From Janthinobacterium sp. J1-1 (GTDB taxonomy: Bacteria > Pseudomonadota > Gammaproteobacteria > Burkholderiales > Burkholderiaceae_D), in contig NZ_CP132339.1 in NCBI RefSeq assembly GCF_030944405.1, positions 1,054,001 through 1,118,000 of the forward strand: a stretch of DNA of 64,000 nt, in the 5' to 3' direction. A program made the position numbers and the translations under genes. Below the pieces are notes generated by a model. The model was not told where the DNA came from. It saw nothing but the letters and a program-made list of their open reading frames with translations, and ran no database searches. Below, in pieces: positions 62,135 through 64,000 of the stretch (within the stretch, counting starts at the first letter, position 1; every line of letters begins with the position of its first letter).

Positions 62135-62497
62135 ATGAATGCTGTCGCCGAAATGCAAGATGTGATCCCATCGCCTATCATCTTTACCGATAGCGCCGCT
62201 GAAAAAGTCGCGCAGCTGATCGAGGAAGAAGGCAATCCCGACCTGAAATTGCGCGTGTTCGTGCAGGGTGGCGGTTGCTCCGGCTTCCAGTACGGCTTCA
62301 CCTTCGACGAAATCGTCAATGAAGATGACACCACCATGGTCAAGAACGGCGTCCAGCTGTTGATCGATTCCATGAGCTACCAGTACCTGGTGGGCGCGGA
62401 AATCGACTACAAGGATGACCTGGAAGGCGCGCAGTTCGTGATCAAGAATCCGACAGCCACCTCGACCTGCGGTTGCGGTTCCTCGTTCTCGGTATAA
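62135..62497 (+). CDS. erpA: Iron-sulfur cluster insertion protein ErpA
   Basis: A 120-residue A-type carrier that hands [Fe-S] clusters to apoproteins. Its three cysteines are in [11 protein letters not shown] and the C-terminal [12 protein letters not shown]. The start [11 protein letters not shown] at 62135 follows GAGGAG with a 6-bp spacer; a decoy ATG-AAA-TGA at 62130 lies between. The gene follows argC by 124 bp. Confidence 0.95.
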   Translation: MNAVAEMQDVIPSPIIFTDSAAEKVAQLIEEEGNPDLKLRVFVQGGGCSGFQYGFTFDEIVNEDDTTMVKNGVQLLIDSMSYQYLVGAEIDYKDDLEGAQFVIKNPTATSTCGCGSSFSV

Positions 62498-62518
62498 AGT
62501 AGTTTCGCCGGAATGAAA

Positions 62519-62545
62519 AAATAGCGGATCATCGATCCGCTATTT
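62519..62545. terminator. Bidirectional terminator between erpA and anmK
   Basis: AAATAGCGGAT pairs with ATCCGCTATTT around CATCG; A-rich sequence precedes it and T-rich sequence follows, so it can serve both convergent genes. Confidence 0.8.
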
Positions 62546-62561
62546 GTGTTTGTGCTGCCGT

Positions 62562-63653
62562 TCAATGCGGATACAAGGCACCCAGTACCCGTAAGCCCCT
62601 GGCTCCCGTCACCGCCGGCAGATTGCCCGGTTTCCTCTGTGTAAAACGCCAGGCCAGCCAGGCAAATGCCAGCGCCTCGACCTGGTTCGGCGCTACGCCC
62701 AGCGCCTGCGTCGATGTCACCGCCACGCCCGGCAATTCTTTTGCCAGCGCCGCCATCAGGCTGGCGTTATACGCGCCACCGCCACACACATAGACCGTAT
62801 CGGCCTGTGCGCCGTCGCGCAAGATCGCCTGCGCCAGGCTGGCGGCCGTCAATTGCGTCAGGGTCGCCTGCACGTCTGCCGGCTTTTCGTTCGGGAAGGC
62901 AGCAAGCTTGCCGGCCAGCCAGTCGGCATGAAACAGGTCGCGGCCCGTGCTTTTCGGCGCCAGCAAAGCAAAATACGGCTCATTCAACAACTCCGACAGC
63001 AGGGCGGGGATGACCTTGCCGCTGGCGGCCCAGGCGCCGTCCGCGTCATAGGGCTGGCCCTGGTGGTGCAAGATCCAGCCATCCATCAGGGCGTTGCCCG
63101 GTCCGCTATCGTAGCCGGTCACCGTGCCGTCGGCCTGCAGCACGCTGATATTGCTGATGCCGCCGATATTGGCCACCACCCGCGTCTGGCCCGGCGCATT
63201 GAACAGCGCCTGGTGAAACGCGGGCACCAGGGGCGCGCCCTGGCCGCCGGCGGCCACGTCGCGGCTGCGCAGGTCGGCGATGACGTCGATGCCGGACAGC
63301 TCGGCCAGCAGGGCGGGATTGTTCAGCTGGCGCGTAAAACCCAGTTCGGGGCGGTGGCGGATGGTCTGGCCATGCGCGCCGATGGCGGCCACGGCATCCG
63401 GGCCGATGCCGGCCTGGGCCAGCAGGCTGCCGACGCAATCGGCGTAGTGGCGCACCAGCGCGTTGGCGGCCAGCGCCTCGCGTTCGATTTCATTGTGGCC
63501 GGGCGCTTGCAGGGACATCAGGTCGGCGCGCAGGCTGGCGGGAAACGCCACATAGGCGTCACCCAGGCTGCGCACGCCATCCTGCGAGAAGTCGACCAGG
63601 GCGCCGTCGACGCCATCGAGGCTGGTGCCGGACATCAGACCGATATACAACAT
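62562..63653 (-). CDS. anmK: Anhydro-N-acetylmuramic acid kinase
   Basis: A 363-residue ASKHA kinase recycling the anhydroMurNAc of peptidoglycan turnover to MurNAc-6-phosphate. It begins [20 protein letters not shown], with phosphate-1 motif GTSLDGVD and adenosine motif YVCGGGAYN. The start at 63653 was chosen over an upstream frame. It faces erpA and lies downstream of an M23 peptidase gene. Confidence 0.95.
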   Translation of the reverse strand: MLYIGLMSGTSLDGVDGALVDFSQDGVRSLGDAYVAFPASLRADLMSLQAPGHNEIEREALAANALVRHYADCVGSLLAQAGIGPDAVAAIGAHGQTIRHRPELGFTRQLNNPALLAELSGIDVIADLRSRDVAAGGQGAPLVPAFHQALFNAPGQTRVVANIGGISNISVLQADGTVTGYDSGPGNALMDGWILHHQGQPYDADGAWAASGKVIPALLSELLNEPYFALLAPKSTGRDLFHADWLAGKLAAFPNEKPADVQATLTQLTAASLAQAILRDGAQADTVYVCGGGAYNASLMAALAKELPGVAVTSTQALGVAPNQVEALAFAWLAWRFTQRKPGNLPAVTGARGLRVLGALYPH

Positions 63654-63690
63654 GCTGTTTTCCTGTCTTGAGTGAGTGCCTGAATAAAAC

Positions 63691-63724
63691 AAAGGCACCG
63701 GCCATCGGAATGGGCGGTGCCTTT
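63691..63724 (-). terminator. Terminator of the M23 peptidase gene
   Basis: AAAGGCACCG (63691-63700) pairs with CGGTGCCTTT (63715-63724). Read on the minus strand the stem is followed by GTTTTATT, so it ends transcription of the M23 gene before anmK. Confidence 0.7.
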
Positions 63725-63750
63725 GCCTGTTGCCCGAAGGCATGCGGTGC

Positions 63751-64000
63751 TTAACGCGAAGCGAGCGCCGTATCGGCAGGACGCAACAGGGTGAAGCGGT
63801 GCATCATGTCGGCCGACACCATGCGGAAGCGCGACAGTTCGGCGGCCGTCAGCGGCGCCTGTGCTTGCACGTTCAGCTTGCTTGGGTCTTGCGCCACGCC
63901 GCCCACGCGGAATTCGTAGTGCAGGTGGGCGCCGGTCGACCAGCCGGTGGTGCCGACGTAGCCGATGACATCGCCCTGGCTGACTTTCTGGCCTTTTTTC
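63751..64000 (-). CDS. M23 family metallopeptidase, C-terminal part
   Basis: Only the last 83 codons are in the window; the start is beyond the right edge. The reading shows [17 protein letters not shown] and the zinc-ligand HxH in [12 protein letters not shown] of LytM/M23 peptidoglycan endopeptidases, ending TALASR. It acts on the cell wall in the periplasm, next to anmK of wall recycling. Confidence 0.9.
   Translation of the reverse strand, partial: KKGQKVSQGDVIGYVGTTGWSTGAHLHYEFRVGGVAQDPSKLNVQAQAPLTAAELSRFRMVSADMMHRFTLLRPADTALASR

Overview
The window reads as chromosome of a GC-rich betaproteobacterium of the family Oxalobacteraceae (Janthinobacterium/Massilia/Duganella type). This is inferred from gene order and protein style: gatCAB next to mreBCD-mrdAB-rlpA, rsmB-DUF4390-ntrY-ntrX, fmt-def-dprA-smg-topB, and rplM-rpsI-argC-erpA-anmK. 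No rRNA, tRNA or CRISPR array was seen.

Layout. 1-2210: gatB (partial), gatA and gatC on the minus strand. 2562-9402: the cell-elongation operon mreB-mreC-mreD-mrdA-mrdB-rlpA. 9406-15591 (minus): SPOR protein, coaX, birA, SDR, dsbA, a second SPOR protein and argS. 15922-21452: rsmB, DUF4390, an NtrY-like kinase, an NtrX-like regulator without its AAA+ domain, and a degenerate CobW-like mini-protein, with stop/start overlaps at several junctions. 21615-24148: DUF3567, a class II amidotransferase and an EAL-HDOD protein. A palindromic repeat, an SPW membrane protein and metH follow.

The accessory segment lies between metH and fmt (about 28.8-40.8 kb). It starts with an AT-rich stretch and a TIG-domain lipoprotein carrying a zinc-protease motif. 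On the other strand is a tightly packed six-gene operon (40285 down to 31795): a small dynamin-like GTPase, a large dynamin-like GTPase, a tail-anchored protein with an internal duplication, a HerA/DUF87 ATPase with a glycine-zipper insertion, an LHH-type nuclease and a SUKH (SMI1/KNR4) protein. The remnant of an IS1595-type transposase lies just upstream. This operon is the best candidate for an undescribed system. Membrane remodelling plus DNA translocation plus a nuclease with a likely antidote suggests phage defence or a conflict system.

40851-47272 is housekeeping again (fmt, def, dprA, smg, topB). A complete-looking insertion sequence (47322-49023) with imperfect terminal repeats sits in the T-tract of the topB terminator; its transposase gene is split by a -1 frameshift at an A6 run. 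Then come a catalase, a DUF4279-like protein, an ABC permease fused to an M1 peptidase with its ATPase, a NatAB-like ABC pair, a protein I do not recognise, coq7, an OsmC-like protein, rplM-rpsI, argC, erpA, anmK and the end of an M23 peptidase gene. All start-site choices and functions are read by eye from sequence; no database search was run.
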